Shown piece by piece: positions 1-7,318 of a DNA stretch of 32,325 nucleotides; position 1 is the first letter of the stretch; each line of letters starts with the position of its first letter. This DNA comes from Aeromicrobium sp. CnD17-E (lineage in GTDB: Bacteria > Actinomycetota > Actinomycetes > Propionibacteriales > Nocardioidaceae): positions 1 to 32,325 of the forward strand of contig NZ_JAMXRU010000026.1 in NCBI RefSeq assembly GCF_024124745.1. The letters run 5' to 3'. A program made the position numbers and the translations under genes. The notes under the pieces are model-generated. The model did no database searches and was not told the origin of the DNA. It saw only the letters and a program-made list of their open reading frames with translations.

Positions 1-987
1 CAGGTCGACGCGCTCGCGTACGTGGCGGCGCTCGGCGCCGAGGCCGTCGCCGCCGGAGTCGACGTCCGGCTCGGGCGGCGCGTCCGCCAGGTCGGCGGCG
101 GCGCGCACCCTTGCGTCACGCTCGAGGACGGTGAGGAGCTGAGGGCTGCCCACGTGCTGGTCGCCACGGGCATCCCCGTGCTCGACCGGACGGCCGCCTT
201 CGCGACGGTCAAGCCGCACCGCTCGTACGTCGTCGCCTTCGAGACCGGTCAGGAGGTGCTGCCGATGGCGGTGTCGGTCGGGTCGCCGTCGTGGACGGTG
301 CGCGGGGTACCGCGACCGGGTCGAGCGCCGCTCGCGCTCGTCGGCGGACACGGCCACGTGGTCGGCAGGTCCGGTCCCGCAGGGCGCCACCTCGAGGCGG
401 TGCGCCGGTGGGCCCGCGAGCACCTCGACGTCGGCGCCGAGGTCGCCGCGTGGTCGGCGCAGGACTACCTGACGCCCGACGAGGTGCCCATCGCCGGACG
501 GGCCCCTGGACGGGCCCCGGTGCACGTGGTGACGGGTCTCGGAGGGTGGGGCCTCCTGGCCGGGGTGGCGGGAGCGCGGGCGGTCGCCACCGCCGTCGCC
601 CACGGTCGTCGGCTCCCGCTCGTCCCGCCCGGCCGGCTCACGGGACCACGCTCCATGACGTCGCTGGCCCAGTGGAACGCCGCGGTCGGCGGGCATCTCG
701 CGTCGGGCTGGCTCGGCGCCCTCGCGCGCCCGGGCGATGTGCCGGGGGAGAGCCAGGGCGTGGTCACACGGGGTCGCCCTCCGGTGGCGACCTCGACGGT
801 GGACGGGTGCGTCCGCTCGGTGTCGGGCGTCTGTCCGCACCTGGGCGGGGTCGTGCGATGGAACGACGTCGAGCGGACGTGGGACTGCCCCCTCCACGGG
901 TCGCGGTTCGAGCCCGACGGGACGCTCCTCGAGGGTCCGGCGACGCGCGGGCTCGGCCCTGCGTCGGCTCCTCGTCCCGCGCGGTGA
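1..987 (+). CDS. FAD-dependent oxidoreductase with C-terminal Rieske [2Fe-2S] domain (5' end missing)
   Basis: The reading frame is open from the first base, so the start codon and the N-terminal FAD-binding Rossmann motif lie upstream of the window. The visible part matches the second half of a DadA/glycine-oxidase-like (DAO) flavoprotein. It contains a beta-rich substrate region, then the segment LTPDEVPIAGRAP and a GLGGWGLLAGVAGARAVA stretch, the usual FAD-contacting C-terminal region of DAO proteins. A Rieske-type cluster site follows at nt 832-897, with Cys-Pro-His and, 15 residues later, Cys-Pro-Leu-His. This DAO+Rieske fusion is a known actinobacterial architecture, but its substrate is not known from sequence. 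It ends 8 bp before the stop codon of the convergent gene at 996-1319. The fold and the cluster site are clear. The function stays generic. Confidence 0.85.
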   Translation, partial: QVDALAYVAALGAEAVAAGVDVRLGRRVRQVGGGAHPCVTLEDGEELRAAHVLVATGIPVLDRTAAFATVKPHRSYVVAFETGQEVLPMAVSVGSPSWTVRGVPRPGRAPLALVGGHGHVVGRSGPAGRHLEAVRRWAREHLDVGAEVAAWSAQDYLTPDEVPIAGRAPGRAPVHVVTGLGGWGLLAGVAGARAVATAVAHGRRLPLVPPGRLTGPRSMTSLAQWNAAVGGHLASGWLGALARPGDVPGESQGVVTRGRPPVATSTVDGCVRSVSGVCPHLGGVVRWNDVERTWDCPLHGSRFEPDGTLLEGPATRGLGPASAPRPAR

Positions 988-995
988 CGCGCCGG

Positions 996-1319
996 CTAGG
1001 ACTCGTCGACGTCGGGTCCGTCGGGGTGACGTGAGGTGCGACGGTCCGTCGCGGCCTTGGCCTTCAGGGTCGTGACGACGCGTGAGGCCGCCGCCGCGAC
1101 GATCGCGACCGGGAGCACCGCGTAGGCCCAGGCTCGGGGCAGCACGTCCTGGTCGACGAGCACGATCACGACGATCGCCGCCACGACGAGCACCGCGATG
1201 CCCAGCACGGCCCAGCGCCACGCACCGACGCCGGTCTCCGAGCCACCCTTCCGCATCGGGGGGTTGTACCAGGGGCGACGGGTGCTCCCGCTCCAGTCGT
1301 CGTCGGGCTGGTCGTCCAT
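996..1319 (-). CDS. Small two-helix membrane protein, unknown function
   Basis: This encodes 107 aa. The N-terminus (about 30 aa) is hydrophilic, acidic and then basic. Two hydrophobic segments follow at about residues 33-53 and 62-81, then a charged tail ending in DGPDVDES. The ATG at 1317-1319 is preceded on the minus strand by AGGAGG with good spacing, which supports the start. I recognise no family. The next gene on the same strand (1387-1587) also encodes a two-helix protein and lies 67 bp upstream, so the two may be co-transcribed. Confidence 0.7.
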   Translation of the reverse strand: MDDQPDDDWSGSTRRPWYNPPMRKGGSETGVGAWRWAVLGIAVLVVAAIVVIVLVDQDVLPRAWAYAVLPVAIVAAAASRVVTTLKAKAATDRRTSRHPDGPDVDES

Positions 1320-1386
1320 GGGATCCTCCTCGGTCGGGGTCGCCTGGTGCGTACCCCGGCGGGGCCGGGGCGTGCGGGTGACCGCC

Positions 1387-1587
1387 TCAGTCGTCGACGC
1401 CGTGGGCGCGCATGACGAACAGCAGCGTCGTGCCCACCGTGCCGAGCGCGGCGAGGGCGAGGAACAAGTAGCCCCATGGCTGGGTCAGCGGGCCGTAGCG
1501 GACGACGGCGGAGCCGACGAGGCCCGCGACGGCGAGCACCAAGGTCGCCGAGACGCCCAGGTTCCAGCGGAGACGGGGTGATGGCAC
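1387..1587 (-). CDS. Small two-helix membrane protein, unknown function
   Basis: This encodes 66 aa from a GTG at 1585-1587, with GGAGGT just upstream (rather tight, about 3 nt spacing). Almost the whole chain is two hydrophobic helices (about residues 9-28 and 37-59), linked by a short turn, with a short MRAHGVDD tail. No family is recognised. It is upstream of, and in the same direction as, the membrane protein at 996-1319. The strong hairpin at 1607-1636 lies in its upstream region. Confidence 0.6.
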   Translation of the reverse strand: MPSPRLRWNLGVSATLVLAVAGLVGSAVVRYGPLTQPWGYLFLALAALGTVGTTLLFVMRAHGVDD

Positions 1588-1606
1588 AGGACCTCCAGAC
1601 GTGAGG

Positions 1607-1636
1607 GTGCGGACCCGCCCGGAAGCGGGCCCGCAC
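1607..1636. other. GC-rich hairpin in the 1588-1755 intergenic region
   Basis: GTGCGG-A-CCCGC, a 6-nt loop, then GCGGG-C-CCGCAC forms a stem of 6 + 5 bp with a single A/C mismatch. It lies between the divergent genes at 1587 (minus) and 1756 (plus). It could be a 5'-leader structure of the minus-strand gene or an operator. No T-tract follows on either strand, so it is not a classical terminator. Nothing else is visible in this gap except the -10 box of the downstream gene. Confidence 0.35.
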
Positions 1637-1743
1637 CGTTCGGGGCCCGCCAGGGGGGACAGGCCCGTGTCGTCCCGGTACCCGAGGCGGTCCGAGTCAT
1701 GCGTCGTGCTGCTCGGAGGGTGCCTCGAGGCGCGAGGTCCGCC

Positions 1744-1749
1744 TACGAT
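1744..1749 (+). promoter_or_regulatory. Leaderless-type -10 box (TACGAT) before the lipoprotein gene
   Basis: The TANNNT hexamer ends 6 nt before ATG 1756, so the transcript would start at or next to the start codon. No Shine-Dalgarno sequence is visible, which agrees. The same spacing recurs before six other genes in this window. Confidence 0.45.
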
Positions 1750-1755
1750 CGAGAC

Positions 1756-2271
1756 ATGGCTCCTCGTGCTCTCCTTGCCGCCGGCGCGGTGACCGCTGCC
1801 CTGGTGGCGGGCTGCACCAGCACCGTGGAGCCTGGCGGCGGGGAGTCGTTCTCCGCCGCGACGCTGCCGACGCTCGACGCGCCGTCAGTGTCGCCGCCTC
1901 CGCGTCCGGACGTGCGGCGGACGATGTCGGCCGCCGCCACGCTCACCACCTTCGAGGCACCGCTGGACGCCTGCCGCGGACCGGTGGCGATCGACGTGGG
2001 GGAGGCCGGGCGTCCCCTGCTCGTCTCCGAGCACGACTACTGCGGGGGAGCGGCGTGGATCCCGGGGCTGGGTCGCGGTGACGTCGTCGAGCTGGACGGC
2101 CCCGGCGTCGACGCCGGTCTCTACCGGGTCGATGTCGTCGACCGGCACCAGCGTCGGGACGTGTTCGTGCGCGACCTGCGACCGAGTGCCGACGTCGTCC
2201 TGCAGACCTGCGTGTCGCAGACCCAGCTGGTGCTCGTGGCCCTGACGAAGGTCCCCAGACAGGACGTCTGA
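1756..2271 (+). CDS. Lipoprotein with possible degenerate sortase-like domain
   Basis: This encodes 171 aa from ATG 1756. An in-frame upstream start at 1699 exists, but ATG 1756 begins a typical lipoprotein signal (basic start, hydrophobic core, lipobox LVAGC with Cys20). A TACGAT -10 box ends 6 nt before it, as in leaderless transcripts. A Ser/Pro-rich linker (about 21-58) is followed by a roughly 110-residue domain. Its layout recalls class E/F sortases: SEHDYCGG with His93, a GLYRVDVVDR strand, and a late LQTC (Cys152) followed by a hydrophobic strand. The Arg expected a few residues after the Cys is absent (Gln157 lies nearby), and I see no other obvious candidate. It lies directly upstream of the Tad pilus genes. 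The lipoprotein call is firm. The sortase relation is an inference from pattern only. Confidence 0.75.
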   Translation: MAPRALLAAGAVTAALVAGCTSTVEPGGGESFSAATLPTLDAPSVSPPPRPDVRRTMSAAATLTTFEAPLDACRGPVAIDVGEAGRPLLVSEHDYCGGAAWIPGLGRGDVVELDGPGVDAGLYRVDVVDRHQRRDVFVRDLRPSADVVLQTCVSQTQLVLVALTKVPRQDV

Positions 2272-2346
2272 GCGTACTTTCTTGCAGGTTTGGGCACCCT
2301 TGCCGGACTAGTTCGCCTACGGTGACGATGTCCGGAGGAGGGCACG

Positions 2347-2484
2347 ATGACCCATGACGAGCGCGGCGCGACCGCTGTGGAGTACGCGTTGCTGGCGGTG
2401 TTCATCGCCGCGGTGATCGCTGTGACCGTGGGCATCTTCGGCCAGGACGTGCTCGAGCTGTTCGAGCGCGTTCCCCCGTTCTGA
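2347..2484 (+). CDS. flp: Very short Flp-type pilin (45 aa)
   Basis: This small gene has GGAGG at 2334-2338, 8 nt before ATG 2347. The product starts MTHDERGATAVEYALLAVF. It carries the class III prepilin signature: a Gly processing site followed by ATAVEYALL, with Glu at +5 and Tyr at +6, then one hydrophobic helix and a short tail (LFERVPPF). The leader before the cleavage point is only 7 residues, much shorter than in the second pilin (2666-2860), and the mature chain would be about 38 aa. It probably enters the Tad pilus as a minor or alternative pilin. It may be processed by a prepilin peptidase encoded elsewhere, since none is in the window. Confidence 0.8.
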   Translation: MTHDERGATAVEYALLAVFIAAVIAVTVGIFGQDVLELFERVPPF

Positions 2485-2519
2485 GACCCGGCCCACACCA
2501 TCGATGTGACGAACGCCAT

Positions 2520-2586
2520 AGTCCGACCGGACTAACAAAAGATGGCCCGTAACTCGCATGACAAACAGGACTTTCGGACTTAACTT
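2520..2586 (+). promoter_or_regulatory. Promoter and GGACT-type motif cluster upstream of the main flp gene
   Basis: ATGACA (2558-2563), 17 nt, then TAACTT (2581-2586) makes a plausible sigma-A promoter for the pilin at 2666. A 14-mer palindrome AGTCCGACCGGACT lies at 2520-2533. A second 14-mer AGGACTTTCGGACT lies in the promoter spacer at 2567-2580. It resembles the GGGACC/T-type boxes bound by DevR/DosR-family NarL regulators. A related CCGGACTAGTTCG lies upstream of the first pilin (2303-2315). Confidence 0.4.
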
Positions 2587-2599
2587 TTTTCTCAGGGAG

Positions 2600-2619
2600 C
2601 GTCACCAACAGGGGTGACG
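2600..2619 (+). other. Hairpin in the flp leader
   Basis: CGTCACC and GGTGACG (7 bp) are separated by 6 nt. They would lie near the 5' end of the pilin transcript starting around 2593. This could be a transcript-stabilising leader hairpin or an operator. No T-tract follows it. Confidence 0.3.
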
Positions 2620-2665
2620 GAGCAATCGGGGAACCGGGGCTCGAAACATCTGAGGGAGTTACATC

Positions 2666-2860
2666 ATGTACGCACTGTCGACCATCCTGGCCTACATCGC
2701 CACCGCCAAGGACCGCCGTGACGAGAAGGGTGCGACCGCCGTCGAGTACGGCCTGCTGGTCGCCCTGATCGCCGCCATCATCATCGGCGTCGTGACGACG
2801 ATCGGCCAGGACGTCCTGACCGGCTTCAACAAGGTCGCGAACGCGCTGCCGAACACGTGA
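2666..2860 (+). CDS. flp: Flp family type IVb pilin
   Basis: This encodes 64 aa. The leader (about 22 aa) ends DRRDEKG and is followed by ATAVEYGLLVALIAAIII, the canonical class III prepilin cleavage site with Glu +5 and Tyr +6. A hydrophobic helix and a short tail ending FNKVANALPNT follow, typical of major Tad pilins in actinobacteria. GAGGGAG lies upstream of ATG 2666. It is expected to be the main subunit of the Tad pilus, assembled at the membrane by TadA/B/C encoded downstream. A strong hairpin right after the stop codon would let this pilin be expressed at a higher level than the assembly genes. Confidence 0.93.
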   Translation: MYALSTILAYIATAKDRRDEKGATAVEYGLLVALIAAIIIGVVTTIGQDVLTGFNKVANALPNT

Positions 2861-2867
2861 TCGGGAA

Positions 2868-2904
2868 CGGCGGCGCCGCGTAGCTCGGGCTCGCGGCGCC
2901 GCCG
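2868..2904 (+). terminator. Strong stem-loop between flp and cpaB (terminator or attenuator)
   Basis: There is a perfect 13-bp GC-only stem at 2868-2880 / 2892-2904. Inside the loop a further AGC/GCT mini-stem closes a TCGG tetraloop. It starts 8 nt after the pilin stop codon. There is no U-run after it, so termination may be partial, and it may also protect the pilin mRNA 3' end. The 214 bp from here to cpaB hold no gene that I can support. Confidence 0.6.
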
Positions 2905-3118
2905 GCTCACGCAACGGACGACTCGAGGGATCTGAGTCCTCGTCTCGTCCCCGCCACCCACCGGAGAGGGAGCCCGGAGGGCGGCACATCAGGCAACAGG
3001 GTGAGGGACCGTCCCGCGACGGGGTGCAGCAGCATCTCGGGGCGTCCTGTCGTGATCCCCACCGCCCCCGCGTCCCGGGGTCAAGGGACGCACGCTTCAC
3101 GGGAACAGGGAGATTGTC

Positions 3119-3793
3119 GTGAACAAGCAACGACTGGCCATCGGCGCTGCGGTGCTGCTGGCGGTGCTCGGCTTCGCCGCGCTCGTCGTCTACGCGCAGG
3201 GCGCCGACGACCGCGCCTTCGAGGGCACCGAGCGCACCACGGTGCTGCGGGTCACCCAGGAGGTGGCCACCAAGACGCCGGCGAGCGAGCTCGCGAAGAG
3301 CGTCGAGACCGTCGAGCTGCCGAAGGCTGCGGTGGTGCCCGGTGCCCTCACCGACCTCTCGGACGTCGAGGGCGAGGTGACCCAGGGCGTGCTCGTCCCC
3401 GGTGACCAGCTCACGGCGGCCAAGTTCGCCGCGCCCGACGACGTGAAGGGCGACACCGCCGTGCCGAAGGGCATGCAGGAGCTCGCCATCCAGCTCGAGG
3501 GTCAGCGGATCGTGGGAGGTGCACTGGCCCCGGGCGACCTGGTGGGCGTCATGGCCAGCTACGAGGGACGGACGGCCAACGCGGCCAACCGCGTCCGCGT
3601 CCTCGCCGTCTCCGCGGGCGTCGGCGACGCGCAGGTAGCGTCCGGCGCCACCGTGACGGTCGCCGTGCGGACGATCGACGCCGAGAAGATCGTCAACGCC
3701 ATGGAGTTCGGCAAGGTCTGGCTGACGAAGCAGACCACCGACACCGACACCGGCGGAGGCCGGACGGTCGACAGCCGGGTGGTGGCGCCATGA
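3119..3793 (+). CDS. cpaB: Flp pilus assembly protein CpaB/RcpC, SAF domain
   Basis: This encodes 224 aa from GTG 3119, after a weak AGGGAG. One N-terminal membrane helix (about 7-27) is followed by an extracytoplasmic SAF-type domain. Further on, RIVGGALAPGDLVGVMASYEG is the characteristic RcpC/CpaB segment, and repeated V-rich strands end near VWLTKQTTD. In Tad systems CpaB is an envelope component linked to the pilus channel, and actinobacterial versions are single-pass membrane proteins like this one. The stop codon overlaps the ATG of the next gene by 4 bp (ATGA), which marks a translationally coupled operon. Confidence 0.9.
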   Translation: MNKQRLAIGAAVLLAVLGFAALVVYAQGADDRAFEGTERTTVLRVTQEVATKTPASELAKSVETVELPKAAVVPGALTDLSDVEGEVTQGVLVPGDQLTAAKFAAPDDVKGDTAVPKGMQELAIQLEGQRIVGGALAPGDLVGVMASYEGRTANAANRVRVLAVSAGVGDAQVASGATVTVAVRTIDAEKIVNAMEFGKVWLTKQTTDTDTGGGRTVDSRVVAP

Positions 3794-4986
3794 GTCTCGT
3801 GCTGATCGTCGGCGGCGACGACGAGCTCGCCGGGCGGGTCGAGGCGACCATCGGTCACCAGTGCGTCGCGCTCGGGGCTGACGCCATGCAGGGCGACTCC
3901 TCCAGCTTCCTGCGCGGGCTCGACCCGACCGTGATCCCCGACGCGATGATCCTCACCGCGGCCGTGCCGCTGCAGGCCTCGATGGCCCTGGCGCGCGAGG
4001 TCGCTGCGGTCCGACCCGACGTCGACCTCGTGCTCGTCGCGGCCACCGAGAAGGAGGTCATGCTCGAGGCGATGCGCTCGGGCATCCGCGACGTCGCACC
4101 GAGCATCGACGACCCCAACCTGCTCGCGGGTCTGCGAGCACGGCTCGACGCGCGCACGCCGGCGACGGCGGGCGACCCGCTCAAGCTGGCCAGGCCCACG
4201 GCGCCCGTCGACTTCCGGTCGCGCACGTTGACCGTGCTCTCGCCCAAGGGCGGGGTCGGCAAGACCAGCATCGCCACCAACCTGGCCGTCGCGCTGGCGC
4301 AGCAGTCGCCCATGGAGGTCGTGCTCGTCGACCTCGACCTGCAGTTCGGCGACGTGTCGACGGTGCTCGACCTGCGGCCGAGCCACACGCTCGAGGACGC
4401 GTTCGGGCCGGGTGCGCGCGACAACCTGCTGCTCAAGACGTACCTGACGGTGCACACGGCCGGGTTCTTCGTGCTGTGCGGCGCGGAGTCGCCGGCCGCG
4501 AACGACCACGTGACCTCCGAGCAGGTCACCGCCCTGGTGCGTCAGCTGCAGGAGCAGTTCCGCTACGTCGTCGTCGACACCGCGGCCGGGCTCGACGAGG
4601 CGACCCTCGGGGCGCTCGAGGCGAGCGACGACGCGGTCCTGGTCAGCACGATGGACATCGCCTGCCTGCGGAGCGTGCGCAAGGAGGTCGAGCTGCTGAG
4701 CGAGCTGGCGATCCTGCCGGCGTCGCGTCACGTGGTGCTGAACTTCGCGGACAAGCAGTCCGGGCTCAAGGTCAAGGACGTCGAGGCGATGCTCGGCATC
4801 CCGGTCGACGTGGTCATGCCGCGCGCGAAGGAGGTGCCGGTCGCCTCCAACAAGGGTGTCCCGCTGGTCGTCAGCAGCCGGTCGAACCCGTTCGTGAAGT
4901 CGGTCAAGGCTCTGGCCAAGAAGGTCTACGACCGGGCCCGCGCCGCCGAGGGCAAGCCGGGCCACAAGCGGCTGGAGGTGGCCTGA
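3790..4986 (+). CDS. tadZ: TadZ/CpaE-type MinD-like ATPase of the Tad pilus
   Basis: This encodes 398 aa. Residues 1-120 form a receiver-like alpha/beta domain. A linker leads to a MinD/ParA-type P-loop ATPase with deviant Walker A KGGVGKT at 153-159, DLDLQFGD at 181-188 and a VVVDTAAG switch around 258-266. Proteins of this family localise the Tad machine to a site in the cell. The start overlaps the cpaB stop (ATGA), and tadA begins 1 nt after its stop. Confidence 0.9.
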   Translation: MSLVLIVGGDDELAGRVEATIGHQCVALGADAMQGDSSSFLRGLDPTVIPDAMILTAAVPLQASMALAREVAAVRPDVDLVLVAATEKEVMLEAMRSGIRDVAPSIDDPNLLAGLRARLDARTPATAGDPLKLARPTAPVDFRSRTLTVLSPKGGVGKTSIATNLAVALAQQSPMEVVLVDLDLQFGDVSTVLDLRPSHTLEDAFGPGARDNLLLKTYLTVHTAGFFVLCGAESPAANDHVTSEQVTALVRQLQEQFRYVVVDTAAGLDEATLGALEASDDAVLVSTMDIACLRSVRKEVELLSELAILPASRHVVLNFADKQSGLKVKDVEAMLGIPVDVVMPRAKEVPVASNKGVPLVVSSRSNPFVKSVKALAKKVYDRARAAEGKPGHKRLEVA

Positions 4987-4987
4987 C

Positions 4988-6376
4988 ATGCGGTTGAGCG
5001 ACCGGCTCGCCAGCGCCCGGGAGGCCAGCACGTTCACCAGCGCCGTCGTGGAGACGGAGGAGCTGGAGGACGTCGACGGCTCGGGTGCGCTCGGCGACGC
5101 GTACGCGTCGATGAAGGCGCGGGCGTCCGAGGCCCTCATGGGGCGCATCGGCGCCCGCATCAACGACCCGAGCCTCACCGAGGACCAGCTGCACGCCTTC
5201 GTGCGGGAGGAGCTCACGTCGGTCATCGAGGGCGACCAGCAGCTGCTGCTCACCTCCGACGAGCGGCGTCGGCTGGTGCGCGACGTCGAGGACGACGCGC
5301 TGGGCCTCGGCCCGCTGGAGCGGATGCTCGAGGACGACAGCATCAGCGAGATCATGGTGAACCGGTACGACCAGGTGTACGTCGAGCGGCGCGGGCGGCT
5401 CACGCAGGTGACGGCGCGCTTCGCCTCCGAGGACCACCTGCGTCGGGTCATCGAGCGCATCGTCAGCAAGGTCGGCCGTCGCATCGACGAGTCGTCGCCG
5501 CTCGTGGACGCCCGGCTGGCCGACGGGTCCCGCGTGAACGCCGTGATCCCGCCGCTGGCGGTCGACGGGTCGTCGCTGACCATCCGCAAGTTCAGCAAGG
5601 ACCCGTTCACGGTCACCGACCTCATCGGGTTCGGCAGCATGACCGAGCAGATGGCCCACCTCCTGCAGGCCTGTGTCCAGGCCAAGCTGAACATCCTGGT
5701 CAGCGGCGGTACCGGCACCGGCAAGACGACGCTGCTCAACGTGCTGAGCCGCTTCATCCCGGCCGGCGAGCGGATCGTCACCATCGAGGACGCCGTCGAG
5801 CTCAACCTGCAGCAGCCGCACGTGGTGCGCATGGAGGCCCGGCCGGCGAACATCGAGGGCCAGGGCGAGGTGACCATCCGCGACCTCGTGCGCAACTCGT
5901 TGCGCATGCGACCCGACCGCATCGTGGTCGGTGAGTGTCGTGGCGGCGAGGCCCTCGACATGCTGCAGGCCATGAACACGGGCCACGACGGCTCGTTGTC
6001 GACCCTGCACGCGAACTCCCCGCGCGACGCGATGTCGCGCCTGGAGACGCTCGTGCTGATGGCCGGCATGGACCTGCCCCTGCGCGCCATCCGCGAGCAG
6101 GCGGCCAGCGCGGTCGACCTGATCGTGCAGATCCAGCGGCTCCGCGACGGGTCGCGACGTGTCGTGAACGTGACCGAGGTGATGGGCCTGGAGGGCGACA
6201 CGGTGGTGCTGCAGGACATCTTCACCTTCGACTTCGCCGCCGGCGTGGACGAGCACGGACGGTTCCGCGGCAACGCGGTGCCGACCGGCATCCGACCGCG
6301 GTTCAGCGAGCGCTTCGCCGACCACGGCATCGCGTTCGACCTGGACAACCTGGTCCGCCAGGGAAGGGTGGGGTGA
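4988..6376 (+). CDS. tadA: TadA/CpaF secretion ATPase
   Basis: This encodes 462 aa, normal for CpaF. An N-terminal all-helical/alpha-beta domain (about 80-200) is followed by a RecA-like motor domain. Walker A is at 240-248 (GGTGTGKTT), an Asp-box Glu lies in TIEDAVEL, the Walker B region is RIVVGECRGGEALDML at 311-326, and the His box is TGHDGSLSTLHAN at 331-343. It is the hexameric cytoplasmic ATPase that powers pilin polymerisation through TadB/TadC. The downstream tadB start GTG overlaps its stop (GTGA). Confidence 0.95.
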   Translation: MRLSDRLASAREASTFTSAVVETEELEDVDGSGALGDAYASMKARASEALMGRIGARINDPSLTEDQLHAFVREELTSVIEGDQQLLLTSDERRRLVRDVEDDALGLGPLERMLEDDSISEIMVNRYDQVYVERRGRLTQVTARFASEDHLRRVIERIVSKVGRRIDESSPLVDARLADGSRVNAVIPPLAVDGSSLTIRKFSKDPFTVTDLIGFGSMTEQMAHLLQACVQAKLNILVSGGTGTGKTTLLNVLSRFIPAGERIVTIEDAVELNLQQPHVVRMEARPANIEGQGEVTIRDLVRNSLRMRPDRIVVGECRGGEALDMLQAMNTGHDGSLSTLHANSPRDAMSRLETLVLMAGMDLPLRAIREQAASAVDLIVQIQRLRDGSRRVVNVTEVMGLEGDTVVLQDIFTFDFAAGVDEHGRFRGNAVPTGIRPRFSERFADHGIAFDLDNLVRQGRVG

Positions 6377-7317
6377 GCGCGATGCTGGTGATCGGTGCGG
6401 TGCTGGTGATCGGGTCGCTCGTGTGCGCCTACCTGGCCGTCGTCGGGGTGCCCGAGACACGTGGGACGCGCGGCCGCGTGGCCGCCTACGCCGTGACGGA
6501 GCAGAAGCCGCTGCTCCGACGCGCCAACGACGGAGCGGTCGAGGCCGTCGAGAAGGTGCTCAGCCGACGCGGCTGGCGACCGTTCTCGGCCGAGGAGCTC
6601 GAGCTCGCCGGCATCCGGCGGTCGGTCGCCTCCCTCGTCGTCACGGTCCTGGTGCTCGGCGGGGCCACCTTCCTCGGCCTGCTGGTCCTGCAGCTGCCGG
6701 TCGTCGCGGCCTTCCTGCTGTCGCTGCTGGTCCCGCTGGTGGCCAAGGTCGCCGTGCGCGTGAAGGTCGCACGACGTCGCAAGCGGTTCGCCGGCCAGCT
6801 GGCGCCGCTGCTGCAGATGATGGCGTCGTCGCTGCGCGCCGGCCAGAGCCTGCCGCGTGCCATGGACGCCGCGTCCCACGACGCCGAGGTCCCGATGTCG
6901 GAGGAGCTGACCCGGGTCGTCAACGAGTACCGGATCGGGCGCGACCTCGTCGACGCGATGGAGGACGTGGCCGATCGCATGCAGTCCGAGGACTTCCGGT
7001 GGATCGCGCAGGCCATCGAGTCCCAGCGCGAGACCGGCGGCAACCTCAACGAGATCCTCGACCAGGTGGCCGAGACCATCCGCGAGCGCCACCACGTGCG
7101 CGAGCAGGTGATGGCGCTCTCGGCCGAGGGTCGGCTCTCGGCGTACATCCTGATGGCGTTGCCCGTGGGTGTGGGCATCTACTACTCGATGGTCGCGTCG
7201 ACGCAGATGGGCGTCTTCGTCGACTCCGGGATCGGCAAGGTGATCATGGTGGTTTGCGGGCTCATGTACGTGCTCGGCGGCTTCTGGATGCGTTCCGTCG
7301 TGAGGATCGAGTTCTGA
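6373..7317 (+). CDS. tadB: TadB, type II secretion F-domain inner membrane protein
   Basis: The start chosen is GTG 6373, overlapping the tadA stop by 4 bp, with GGGAAGGG just before it. ATG 6382 is an alternative three codons in. The product is 314 aa. It has an N-terminal helix (about 4-25), a pair of helices around 78-125, then a cytoplasmic T2SSF domain (ASSLRAGQSLPRAMD...RETGGNLNEILD) and two C-terminal helices. It forms the platform with TadC above the TadA ATPase. Confidence 0.93.
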   Translation: MSAMLVIGAVLVIGSLVCAYLAVVGVPETRGTRGRVAAYAVTEQKPLLRRANDGAVEAVEKVLSRRGWRPFSAEELELAGIRRSVASLVVTVLVLGGATFLGLLVLQLPVVAAFLLSLLVPLVAKVAVRVKVARRRKRFAGQLAPLLQMMASSLRAGQSLPRAMDAASHDAEVPMSEELTRVVNEYRIGRDLVDAMEDVADRMQSEDFRWIAQAIESQRETGGNLNEILDQVAETIRERHHVREQVMALSAEGRLSAYILMALPVGVGIYYSMVASTQMGVFVDSGIGKVIMVVCGLMYVLGGFWMRSVVRIEF

Positions 7318-7318
7318 C

